A program made the position numbers and the translations under genes. The notes below the pieces were generated by a model. The model did not search any database. It had not been told where the DNA came from and was given only the letters and a program-made list of their open reading frames with translations. From Psychrobacter aquaticus CMS 56 (GTDB taxonomy: Bacteria > Pseudomonadota > Gammaproteobacteria > Pseudomonadales > Moraxellaceae), in contig NZ_AUSW01000015.1 in the NCBI RefSeq assembly GCF_000471625.1, forward strand, positions 186,001 to 250,000: a stretch of 64,000 nt of DNA. The letters are read 5' to 3'. Below are positions 7,959 through 16,126 of this stretch, in pieces (within the stretch, counting starts at the first letter, position 1; every line of letters starts with the position of its first letter).

Positions 7959-10436
7959 CTACGCTTTAATCGCTGGTACTTGAAAGTACTTTAAGCGTAA
8001 GGCGTTACCTAATACGAAAACAGAGGACAGAGCCATTGCACCTGCGGCAAAAACTGGTGACAACAAGATACCAAATGCTGGATATAAAACCCCTGCGGCA
8101 ATTGGAATTAAAGCAACATTATAGAAAAATGCCCAAAATAGGTTTTGTCGAATATTTTTGATAGTCGCTTTACTTAAAGCAATCGCATTAGGTACACCTT
8201 GTAGGCTACCCGACATTAATACAACGTCCGCTGCTTCAATCGCCACATCTGTACCTGTCCCTATCGCCAGACCGACATCAGCTTGAGCGAGAGCAGGGGC
8301 ATCATTAATCCCATCACCAACGAAAGCCACCCGTCCATACTGTTGTTGCAATTGACATAACGCATCCACTTTTCCATCTGGCAACACTTCTGCGACCACT
8401 TGATCAATATGTAATTTTGCTGCAATCGCTTGCGCAGTATGCCGATTGTCGCCTGTAATCATTGCAACTTTCAAGCCCAATTGATGTAAAGCGGCAATAG
8501 CGGCATAAGTGGTTTCTTTAATGGGATCGGCAACGGCAATAACGGCTGCCAGCTTTTGGTCAATCGCGACATAGAGTGGGGTTTTACCTTCTTGTCCTAA
8601 GCGAGTAGCTTCGTTTTCAAAGGATGTAATATCAAGTGCTAATTGCTTCATATAACGATCAGCACCAATGTAAACAGCCTGACCTGCAACTTCCGCTTTA
8701 ATTCCTAATCCAGTCACAGATTCAAAGGCGGTAATGGGTAATAAACTGATATTTTTTTGTTGTGCGGCTTGAACAATGGCTAATGCAATTGGATGCTCAG
8801 ACTTGGTTTCAACCGATGCCACAATACGCAAGACTTGTTCATGCTCGAACCCTTGTTGCACATGAAAATCCGTTAAGGTTGGTTTACCTTCGGTCAATGT
8901 GCCTGTTTTATCGACAGCAATAACTTTAACTTCCTGTAAAGCTTGTAATGCCTCACCTTTACGGAATAACACGCCCATTTCCGCCCCACGACCTGTACCA
9001 ACCATAATTGAGGTAGGGGTTGCCAATCCCATGGCACAAGGGCATGCAATAATCAGGACGGCAACTGCGTTGACGAGACTAAAAGTTAAAGCAGGTTCAG
9101 GACCAAAAACAAACCAGACCATAAAAGTCAGAGCGGCTAAGAGCATTACGATGGGCACAAACCACATAGTGACTTTATCAACCAATGCCTGAATCGGTAA
9201 TTTAGACCCTTGAGCCTGTTCAACCATACGAATGATTTGCGCCAAGACCGAAGATTCGCCAATGGCTGTTGCCCGAAAATTCAATGTCCCATTCTGATTG
9301 ACCGTCCCTCCTACCACTTGATCACCCAATTGTTTTTTGACAGGAACAGGTTCACCTGTAATCATGGATTCATCAATATAACTTTGGCCTTCAACCACTT
9401 CACCATCGACTGGCACACGCTCACCAGGACGAATTTCAACAATCGTTTCTGTGGTCACTTCTGCAATCGGCACTTCAACTACTTGTCCGTTATCATGAAT
9501 ACGCGCTGTTTTTGCTTGCATACCCACTAAATGCTGAATGGCTTGAGAGGTACGTCCTTTGGCCTTTGCCTCAAAATAACGCCCTAATAAAATCAAGCTC
9601 ACAATCACAGCAGCGGCTTCGTAATAAACATGCACAGTGCCTTCAGGTAGAACTTCTGGAGCAAACGTTGCCATTAGAGAAAAGCTATAAGCCGCCAATG
9701 TACCAACCGCTACCAATGAGTTCATATCTGGGGCCAAGCGCCATAATGCCGGAATGCCTTTTTGATAAAAACGTCTTCCCGGAAAGACAAGTACCAACGT
9801 GGTCAAAACACATTGAATTAGCCAGCTTTGTTGAGTGCCGATATTGTGCATCACCCACATATGAAAGGCTGGAATCATATGTGAGCCCATTTCTAGAATA
9901 AAAACAGGGACGGCCAAAATCAAAGAGATGATTAAATCTCGTTTGAGCTGCTGCTGTTCTGTGGCTTTCTTATCCCTCTGGTCGCTTTGGTCTTGCTCAA
10001 CCTGCTTAGCATGGTATCCCGCTTTTTTAACTGCCTGAATCAGATCGCTACTCTGTACCCGAGTGTTGCCTTGCACCCATGCTCGTTCAGTAGCAAGGTT
10101 GACGTTAGCTTGTTGTACACCTTCGACCTTTTTTAATGCTTTTTCCACCCGTCCAACACAAGAAACACAGGTCATACCTTCTATCAAAAGCTCGATCGGC
10201 TGAGTTGCCAAGACCTTATAACCTGCGCGTTCTACTGCATTGGTTAATGCGATAAGATCTAAAGGTTGAGACGAAGAAATTGTCGCTTTTTCAGTCGCAA
10301 GATTCACCTCAGCATTTTCGACACCCTCAACCTTTTTTAATGCTTTTTCTACTCGCCCCACACATGAAGCACAAGTCATACCCTCAATGGGCAATGTTTC
10401 ACTATAGAGATAAGGCTTACTATTTTTCGAATTCAT
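7959..10436 (-). CDS. copA: Cu(I)-exporting P1B-type ATPase CopA
   Basis: CopA pumps Cu(I) from cytoplasm to periplasm using ATP. Taking the start at 10436 the protein is 825 residues. It has two N-terminal heavy-metal-associated domains, each with GMTCxSC (Cys 22/25 and 90/93), then membrane helices. It also has the TGE actuator motif (about 361), the CPC transport motif (465-467), the phosphorylated Asp of DKTGT (about 509), SEHPIA and [10 protein letters not shown]. An ATG at 10457 is also in frame, but the GGAGG (minus strand) lies 6-7 bases before 10436, which decides the start. It is divergent from the copper chaperone and is controlled by a CueR-type promoter. Confidence 0.96.
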   Translation of the reverse strand: MNSKNSKPYLYSETLPIEGMTCASCVGRVEKALKKVEGVENAEVNLATEKATISSSQPLDLIALTNAVERAGYKVLATQPIELLIEGMTCVSCVGRVEKALKKVEGVQQANVNLATERAWVQGNTRVQSSDLIQAVKKAGYHAKQVEQDQSDQRDKKATEQQQLKRDLIISLILAVPVFILEMGSHMIPAFHMWVMHNIGTQQSWLIQCVLTTLVLVFPGRRFYQKGIPALWRLAPDMNSLVAVGTLAAYSFSLMATFAPEVLPEGTVHVYYEAAAVIVSLILLGRYFEAKAKGRTSQAIQHLVGMQAKTARIHDNGQVVEVPIAEVTTETIVEIRPGERVPVDGEVVEGQSYIDESMITGEPVPVKKQLGDQVVGGTVNQNGTLNFRATAIGESSVLAQIIRMVEQAQGSKLPIQALVDKVTMWFVPIVMLLAALTFMVWFVFGPEPALTFSLVNAVAVLIIACPCAMGLATPTSIMVGTGRGAEMGVLFRKGEALQALQEVKVIAVDKTGTLTEGKPTLTDFHVQQGFEHEQVLRIVASVETKSEHPIALAIVQAAQQKNISLLPITAFESVTGLGIKAEVAGQAVYIGADRYMKQLALDITSFENEATRLGQEGKTPLYVAIDQKLAAVIAVADPIKETTYAAIAALHQLGLKVAMITGDNRHTAQAIAAKLHIDQVVAEVLPDGKVDALCQLQQQYGRVAFVGDGINDAPALAQADVGLAIGTGTDVAIEAADVVLMSGSLQGVPNAIALSKATIKNIRQNLFWAFFYNVALIPIAAGVLYPAFGILLSPVFAAGAMALSSVFVLGNALRLKYFQVPAIKA

Positions 10437-10469
10437 AACAACCTCCATCATTTTCAATCTGTTATCAAC

Positions 10470-10500
10470 AGCATATAGGTTGACATAATGGTAAGGTCAA
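10470..10500 (-). promoter_or_regulatory. CueR-type promoter/operator of copA
   Basis: On the minus strand TTGACC (10500-10495) and TATGCT (10475-10470) are separated by 19 bp that contain the dyad-like CTTACCATTATGTCAA. An overlong 19-bp spacer with this dyad is the hallmark of MerR/CueR-activated promoters. Confidence 0.85.
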
Positions 10501-10521
10501 GCATGTTTTTTTAAAATATAT

Positions 10522-10552
10522 TTGACTTTACCATCATGGCAAGGCTTAAGCT
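10522..10552 (+). promoter_or_regulatory. CueR-type promoter/operator of the copZ-like gene
   Basis: TTGACT (10522-10527) and TAAGCT (10547-10552) are separated by exactly 19 bp. The spacer carries TTACCATCATGGCAAGG, a close match to the CueR dyad (CCTTGCCAT…ATGGTAAGG). It drives the small copper chaperone, back to back with the copA promoter. Confidence 0.88.
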
Positions 10553-10587
10553 TGGTGATGAAATGAGAACTTATCTGGAGAAAAGTT

Positions 10588-10782
10588 ATGAAACTATTGA
10601 TTGTAAATATGAACTGTAGCGGTTGTGCTCGTGGTGTGACAGCAACTATTCAGAATATCGACCCAAACGCCAAAGTTGATATTGATTTAGCAACCAAAGT
10701 GGTAGATATCGAAACCATCGCAAGTGTTGACCAGATGACAGCTGCTTTAGCAAAAGGTGGTTTCCCAGCACAAGTGCAATAA
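10588..10782 (+). CDS. copZ: CopZ-like copper chaperone (HMA domain)
   Basis: This 64-residue single heavy-metal-associated domain binds Cu(I) in the cytoplasm and hands it to CopA. The metal motif is MNCSGC (residues 8-13), with the expected beta-alpha fold pattern (NAKVDIDLATKVVDIE, then MTAALAKGGF). GGAGAA lies 7 bases before the ATG. It is transcribed away from copA under its own CueR-type promoter, so both partners would respond together to copper. The motif has Asn-Cys-Ser-Gly-Cys rather than the GMTCxxC of the CopA domains, which is common among free chaperones. Confidence 0.92.
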   Translation: MKLLIVNMNCSGCARGVTATIQNIDPNAKVDIDLATKVVDIETIASVDQMTAALAKGGFPAQVQ

Positions 10783-10799
10783 ATTGATATTATAATTGC

Positions 10800-11475
10800 G
10801 CGGCCTGCCTTGCTTCGTTAAAACGATTAAGAAATGAGCTATGCTGAAGAAACCGTAGAGGCAAATCAAGGCCAACTTGTTCGCACAGAAAAACATAAAC
10901 CTAAGCTTAGAGTAGTCTTTGGTTTGAATAATGACAGCCACTCGTTTTCCTGAGTCATTGGGGTTATCGGAGAAAATTTAGGATTGAGTTTTCGACAATC
11001 TTGGGCGGTTCAAGTGGAGCTCGGCTTGGTGAAGATTGAGCAATCGGACGAAGCCGTGGCGGATCAACTACAAAGATACACCTCTCCTTTGATGCCGATG
11101 GATATCCGCTCGATTTCAAAGTCACTAGGGGTGAAGTCCACGACAGTCAAGTTGCAAACCAATTGATTGAAGTAATTGGCCAAGCTGATTATTTTATCGT
11201 TGATAAAGGCTACGATTCAGAAGCTATCAGAGACAAAGCACGCATGCACGATATAATACCTGTTATCCCTAAAAGGAAAAATACCAAACAGCCTAACCCA
11301 GAATTTGATCATTATTTGTACAAGTTACGCCATTTAGTAGAGAATATGTTTGCGAGACTCAAGCATTTCCACAGCATAGCCATTCACTATGAGAAGTTGG
11401 CTCGCAATTTTAAGTCAATGCTTTACTTGGCCTGCACTATTATTCATTGCAATATGAATTGAGGACACGCCCTAG
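10800..11475 (+). mobile_element. Degenerate IS5-family (IS427-type) element
   Basis: Broken transposase frames run to 11462, followed at once by gaggacacgccctag (11461-11475). Reversed, this reads CTAGGGCGTGTCCTC and matches the ends of the 63-bp element at 57290-57352. CTAG-type ends fit the IS427 group. The left boundary is not clear and 10800 is only approximate. Confidence 0.7.
10907..11462 (+). pseudogene. IS5-family transposase, multiply disrupted
   Basis: An orfA-like stretch (LE-SLV-IMTATRFPESLG, with two stops, near 10907-10970) is followed by an orfB-like frame. That reads SSGARLGED, stop, AIGRSRGG, TKIHLSFDADGYPLDFKV, GEVHDSQVANQLIEVIGQ and then VDKGYDS. The stop after GED is TGA where relatives have Arg (CGA), a likely transition. 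From 11163 the frame is open to the end and keeps the catalytic D in VDKGYDS and E in HLVENMFARLKHF. The gene cannot make a full transposase without readthrough. It flanks the copper cluster on the right. Confidence 0.8.
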
Positions 11476-11578
11476 TTCGGGTCATGGGCGACTTGCAAGC
11501 AAAAAGCTGTATTTCTAATAATGCAGTAAGGCATCTTAATATAAAATGTACCAATGGAAAATTATGCGCCTCTACCTG

Positions 11579-12040
11579 TCAATCAGATGAGGGCGGTCCG
11601 TCCTTTCCCCATTCTCCTTCTTGGCATAATAAATCAAAATCTTCAAGAAGATCAGCGAGTGTAATACATGCCAGACGCGAACGTATCACCCTCTCTGCAT
11701 CCTGAAAAGTTTGTCCTAAAGAATTTATAACAGATTTTTCAACCGCACACTGGGTATTGTCAGATCCTACTCCTATAGACAGAAGGCGTGGTTCGCCTAC
11801 GGCTTTGTAAATATCGTCAAGAGTCGTGGTTTTTAGCTCGCAGGAAATTTTCCATCCACCACCACGACCATTTTCAGAGTGAACATAGCCCGCTTTCTTA
11901 AGACCGGCCATCGTTCGCCGCACTAGGGCAGGATTGGTGTCTAACATTTTTGAAATCTGTTCTGAGGTAAAAGGCTGATCATGACGTGCCATGTGCAATA
12001 GTACATGCAACATTCGGGACAGGCGGCTATCTGTACGCAT
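11579..12040 (-). CDS. Rrf2-family transcriptional regulator
   Basis: This is a regulator of the Rrf2 family (relatives include IscR, NsrR and CymR), 153 residues. The N-terminal winged HTH is clear (MRTDSRLSRMLHVLLHMARH, then FTSEQISKMLDTNPALVRR), followed by the wing GYVHSENGRGGGWKIS. Only one Cys pair region remains (C near 125 in NTQCAVEK and C near 145), not the three-Cys cluster of IscR/NsrR, so Fe-S binding is doubtful. It is co-oriented with the flavoprotein gene, whose stop is 5 bases before this start, so the two form an operon. A 15-bp perfect palindrome lies upstream of the operon and is the obvious operator candidate. Confidence 0.92.
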   Translation of the reverse strand: MRTDSRLSRMLHVLLHMARHDQPFTSEQISKMLDTNPALVRRTMAGLKKAGYVHSENGRGGGWKISCELKTTTLDDIYKAVGEPRLLSIGVGSDNTQCAVEKSVINSLGQTFQDAERVIRSRLACITLADLLEDFDLLCQEGEWGKDGPPSSD

Positions 12041-12045
12041 TTTAG

Positions 12046-12966
12046 TTACCTTTGACTGTGTTTTTTAATCCGAAGTTCCGAGATTTTCTGCTCAAGTAGA
12101 TAATTGGTTACGATTGGACCCACGCGCGTTCCTGCGGCTGCCGCATGTGCCAAATGATCCCAAGGCTGAGTGGCATTACCTATAGCATAGACGCCCGGAT
12201 AGCTTGTTGCACCAGAGGCATCTGCCACGGCAAAGCCATTGGCGTCAACTTCACATAAAGCCGCAGCTAGTGGTGAGGTAGCGCGTGATGCAAGAGCAAC
12301 CCAGGTTGCATCGCAAGGGATTTGTGCACCTTTTTCAGTGATTACTCCTGTCAATTGCTGTCCTTCATGGTCAAGACCCGCGACATCGTCTTTGACAATC
12401 TTAATCCCAAGAAGATTCAAGCGCTCAGATTCTTCTTCATTAAAGTTATGACGTGAAACGATGGTCACGTTAGCGGACCACATACTGACCCACAAGGCCA
12501 TATGTGCCAATTTATCTGGAATGCCAAAAACGACAAATGCGCCATCTTTGACTTCATTGCCATCGAAGCAAGGACACACTTTAAGGTCACGTCCCCATTT
12601 TTCAGGAATTCCCGAGATATTAGGCAATTCATATGTTTCGCCAGTGGCAAGAACTACTGTACGTGTAGTGATCCGCCCACTTGGATAGACGACTTCAAAA
12701 TTGCCATTTTTTAAGGGAAGGATATCCGTAACTAGCTCTTCGCGTAGCTCAACGCCATAGCGTATCACCTCATCACGCGCCTTTTGTAGCATCTCAGTTG
12801 GTGAAACGCCATCGAAACCAAGATATTCACGAACAATATCTACTGACAAAATGGTTGATTGTCCACCATCGAAGACTGAGGTAGAACGACCAGCACGTCC
12901 CAAAAACAAGGCTGCCGCTAAACCGCCGACGCCACCACCCACTACTACGCTATCTATTGTTTTCAT
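12046..12966 (-). CDS. Thioredoxin-reductase-like FAD/NAD(P) oxidoreductase
   Basis: This is a 306-residue flavoprotein of the thioredoxin-reductase-like class. FAD-binding VVGGGVGGLAAALFLGRAG lies at the N-terminus, an NAD(P)-binding region follows around 140-165 (FVVFGIPDKLAHMAL), and a C-terminal FAD motif reads YPGVYAIGNAT. True thioredoxin reductases have CxxC before the second Rossmann fold. Here the region reads KVCPCFDGNEV, a CxC arrangement, so classical dithiol chemistry is uncertain. Relatives next to Rrf2 genes often act in redox or nitrosative stress, but the substrate is unknown. It is the first gene of an operon with the Rrf2 regulator. Confidence 0.85.
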   Translation of the reverse strand: MKTIDSVVVGGGVGGLAAALFLGRAGRSTSVFDGGQSTILSVDIVREYLGFDGVSPTEMLQKARDEVIRYGVELREELVTDILPLKNGNFEVVYPSGRITTRTVVLATGETYELPNISGIPEKWGRDLKVCPCFDGNEVKDGAFVVFGIPDKLAHMALWVSMWSANVTIVSRHNFNEEESERLNLLGIKIVKDDVAGLDHEGQQLTGVITEKGAQIPCDATWVALASRATSPLAAALCEVDANGFAVADASGATSYPGVYAIGNATQPWDHLAHAAAAGTRVGPIVTNYLLEQKISELRIKKHSQR

Positions 12967-13000
12967 AAGTTATCTCATGTAATTCGCGATTTTATAAGAG

Positions 13001-13039
13001 AATTTTATATTGTAATATTAAAAGTTACAATATAAAATT
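13001..13039. promoter_or_regulatory. 15-bp perfect inverted repeat upstream of the flavoprotein/Rrf2 operon
   Basis: AATTTTATATTGTAA (13001-13015) and TTACAATATAAAATT (13025-13039) are perfect arms around a 9-base spacer. The centre is about 54 bp upstream of the flavoprotein start. Its length and place suggest an operator for the Rrf2 protein made by the same operon (autoregulation). No T-run follows, so a terminator is less likely. Confidence 0.65.
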
Positions 13040-13074
13040 TATGAAATCTTACAAAAATAAGAAAAGATAAGGTA

Positions 13075-13095
13075 TTAGGCCGTGTCTTCAAAACT
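13075..13095 (+). repeat. Orphan IS5/MITE-type end
   Basis: ttaggccgtgtcttcaaaa resembles the ends of the IS5-family remnant (CTAGGGCGTGTCCTCAA, reversed) and of the 63-bp element at 57290-57352, with a few mismatches. It points rightwards, and no partner end or transposase follows before tRNA-Val. It is probably the stub of a deleted element. Confidence 0.5.
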
Positions 13096-13214
13096 TAGGC
13101 ACAATTTGGGCACACAAGTTTTTTGATGATGCTTGCTAAGACTATTAAAACAGGAAATTTCTATCGACATAGAGTATCCAGTTCTCCTACAGCCCATATT
13201 TTACGGACAAAAAA

Positions 13215-13238
13215 AGCCCCAGTCGTTAAACTGGGGCT
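13215..13238 (-). terminator. Terminator of the tRNA-Val transcript
   Basis: AGCCCCAG (13215-13222) and CTGGGGCT (13231-13238) form a stem. The seven A residues before it read as a T-run on the minus strand, just 3' of the tRNA gene. Confidence 0.9.
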
Positions 13239-13247
13239 TTCTAAATT

Positions 13248-13324
<77 letters not shown>

Positions 13325-13337
13325 ATTTAGGTTGAGC

Positions 13338-13365
13338 ATTTTAGCAAGTTTTGAGGACTTTGCAA
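13338..13365 (-). promoter_or_regulatory. Sigma-70-type promoter of tRNA-Val
   Basis: On the minus strand TTGCAA (13365-13360) and TAAAAT (13343-13338) are 16 bp apart and about 13 bases upstream of the mature tRNA 5' end. Confidence 0.65.
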
Positions 13366-13595
13366 GTCTTTTTTATATAATATTGAGTTATTGTCAAAAT
13401 TTTAAAAAATTGGCCTTTATGTCACTTCTCATACTTAACGTCATAACAGCAGTAACCTAAAGTTGGTACAATAACCAAGATAGTGTCTACCTTCAATAGT
13501 GGCACTGTACAGAAATATTACTATGGATGCGAAAGATCAATAATCGCAGATATTTGGTAACCATTACATAAAATCAAAATATAAAGGATAAGAAG

Positions 13596-14573
13596 ATGGG
13601 TTTATTAGTCGATGGTCAATGGCAAGACAAATGGTATGACACAGACGCCAATGGTGGAAGTTTTAAGCTTGAAGATGCTGGTTTTAGAAATTGGGTAACC
13701 GTAGATGGTAGTGCAGGCCCAACAGGTAAAGGTGGGTTCAAAGCCGAAGCCAATCGCTACCATTTATATGTGTCGTTGGCTTGTCCTTGGGCGCACCGAA
13801 CCACAATCTACCGCAAGTTAAAAGGCTTGGAGGACATGATTTCGATGTCGGTGGTACATCCATTTATGGGAGATAGAGGGTGGACGTTTGCAAATGGTGA
13901 AGGTGTTATCGCCGATCCGTTATTTAACGCTGACTACCTATATGAGGTTTATATTGCAGCCAAGTCAGATTATACAGGCCGCGTGACGGTTCCTATTTTG
14001 TGGGATAAACAAACCAACACCATAGTGAGTAATGAGTCCTCTGAAATCATTCGTATGTTTAATTCAGCCTTTGATGAAGTAGGGGCGACAGCAGGTGACT
14101 TTTTACCATCAGCGTTATTAGCAGAAATCGATGAGATCAATGCATTTGTTTATTCTGCCGTAAATAATGGGGTGTATAAAGCGGGTTTTGCGACCACTCA
14201 AGAGGCTTATGAAGAACCAGTAACCGAGCTATTTGAGGCGCTAGATACACTAGAGGCACGTTTGGCAGAGCGTCGCTATTTGATGGGAGAAAAGATAACA
14301 GAAGCCGACTGGCGCCTATTTACCACATTGGTACGTTTTGATGCTGTATATGTCGGGCACTTTAAATGTAATATCCGCCGTATCGTGGATTACCCAAATC
14401 TCTGGGGTTATCTGCGTGAGCTGTATCAAGTGTCAGGTGTCGCAGAGACGGTCAACATGGATCATATTAAGACCCATTATTACACCAGTCATACCAATAT
14501 TAACCCCACTGGTATCATCCCTGTTGGCCCTGTTCTTGACTTTACTGAACCGCATGAACGCGATTATTTTTAA
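13596..14573 (+). CDS. yqjG: Glutathionyl-hydroquinone reductase (YqjG/ECM4-type GST)
   Basis: This cytoplasmic enzyme reduces glutathionyl-hydroquinones with glutathione. The 325-residue protein has the Xi-class GST signature LACPWAHRTTIYRKLKGLE with catalytic C63, the following VVHPFMGDRGWTF, and an all-helical C-terminal domain (EITEADWRLFTTLVRFD-like stretch near 230-250). The length is usual for this class. It has an AAGGA-type ribosome site and its own promoter region, with tRNA-Val divergent upstream. No operon partner is present; hemB is convergent downstream. Confidence 0.93.
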   Translation: MGLLVDGQWQDKWYDTDANGGSFKLEDAGFRNWVTVDGSAGPTGKGGFKAEANRYHLYVSLACPWAHRTTIYRKLKGLEDMISMSVVHPFMGDRGWTFANGEGVIADPLFNADYLYEVYIAAKSDYTGRVTVPILWDKQTNTIVSNESSEIIRMFNSAFDEVGATAGDFLPSALLAEIDEINAFVYSAVNNGVYKAGFATTQEAYEEPVTELFEALDTLEARLAERRYLMGEKITEADWRLFTTLVRFDAVYVGHFKCNIRRIVDYPNLWGYLRELYQVSGVAETVNMDHIKTHYYTSHTNINPTGIIPVGPVLDFTEPHERDYF

Positions 14574-14654
14574 TACCAAACTTAAGAAATACGATTGGCC
14601 GTATTACACTCGTTTGGCCTAAAAGGTATAGTGAGTTCTGTATAAAAATGAGTC

Positions 14655-14732
14655 AGCGGGACTAGAATGAATTTTTTGTAGCATCGAGCTGCGAAGGCAC
14701 AGCAAGCAAGAAAAATTTGTACCAGTCCTGCG
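14655..14732. repeat. Palindromic dispersed repeat, copy A
   Basis: About 78 bp beginning gcgggactagaatgaatttt and ending caagaaaaatttgtaccagt then cctgcg. The ends are imperfect inverted repeats of each other. The internal stretch ggcacagcaagcaagaaaaa and the downstream 45 bases (…tatctattttatttagtatcg) are shared with copy B at 51039-51113. It lies between the convergent yqjG and hemB genes, a 327-base stretch that holds no gene. Confidence 0.75.
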
Positions 14733-14837
14733 TCATAATATCGTGTATCTATTTTATTTAGTATCGACTATACCGTACTGTGCTTTACTACGCTGATCTT
14801 TGTAAATAGTGTGAGTCGACTTATTAATATAAAAAAT

Positions 14838-14865
14838 GCGCCAGCTGATATCAGGCAGCTGGCGC
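14838..14865 (-). terminator. hemB terminator
   Basis: GCGCCAGCTG (14838-14847) and CAGCTGGCGC (14856-14865) are perfect 10-bp arms. The six A residues at 14831-14836 give a T-run on the minus strand, downstream of hemB. Confidence 0.92.
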
Positions 14866-14900
14866 CATGCGTTTAAAAGCCGTAAAACTAAGCTGAAAAA

Positions 14901-15917
<1,017 letters not shown>

Positions 15918-16017
15918 TTATTTGAAGGTCAATCATTGTTATTTTAATCTTAAAAACAATGGTCTTGTTAAAATTGTTTTATGCAATTCATCTATAACCA
16001 ATAACAGGTTACGAAAG

Positions 16018-16043
16018 CAAAAAACCCTACCGAGTCGGTAGGG
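16018..16043 (-). terminator. Terminator of the RND efflux operon
   Basis: CCCTACCG (16025-16032) and CGGTAGGG (16036-16043) form a tight stem. The A-run before it is a T-run on the minus strand, about 85 bases past the last efflux gene. Confidence 0.9.
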
Positions 16044-16126
16044 CTGATTGTAATTATTGACGGTCAATGTGAGGCCGAAACAATGTCACAGAGTAATAGC
16101 GTCACAGAATAATAATATCATATAAA

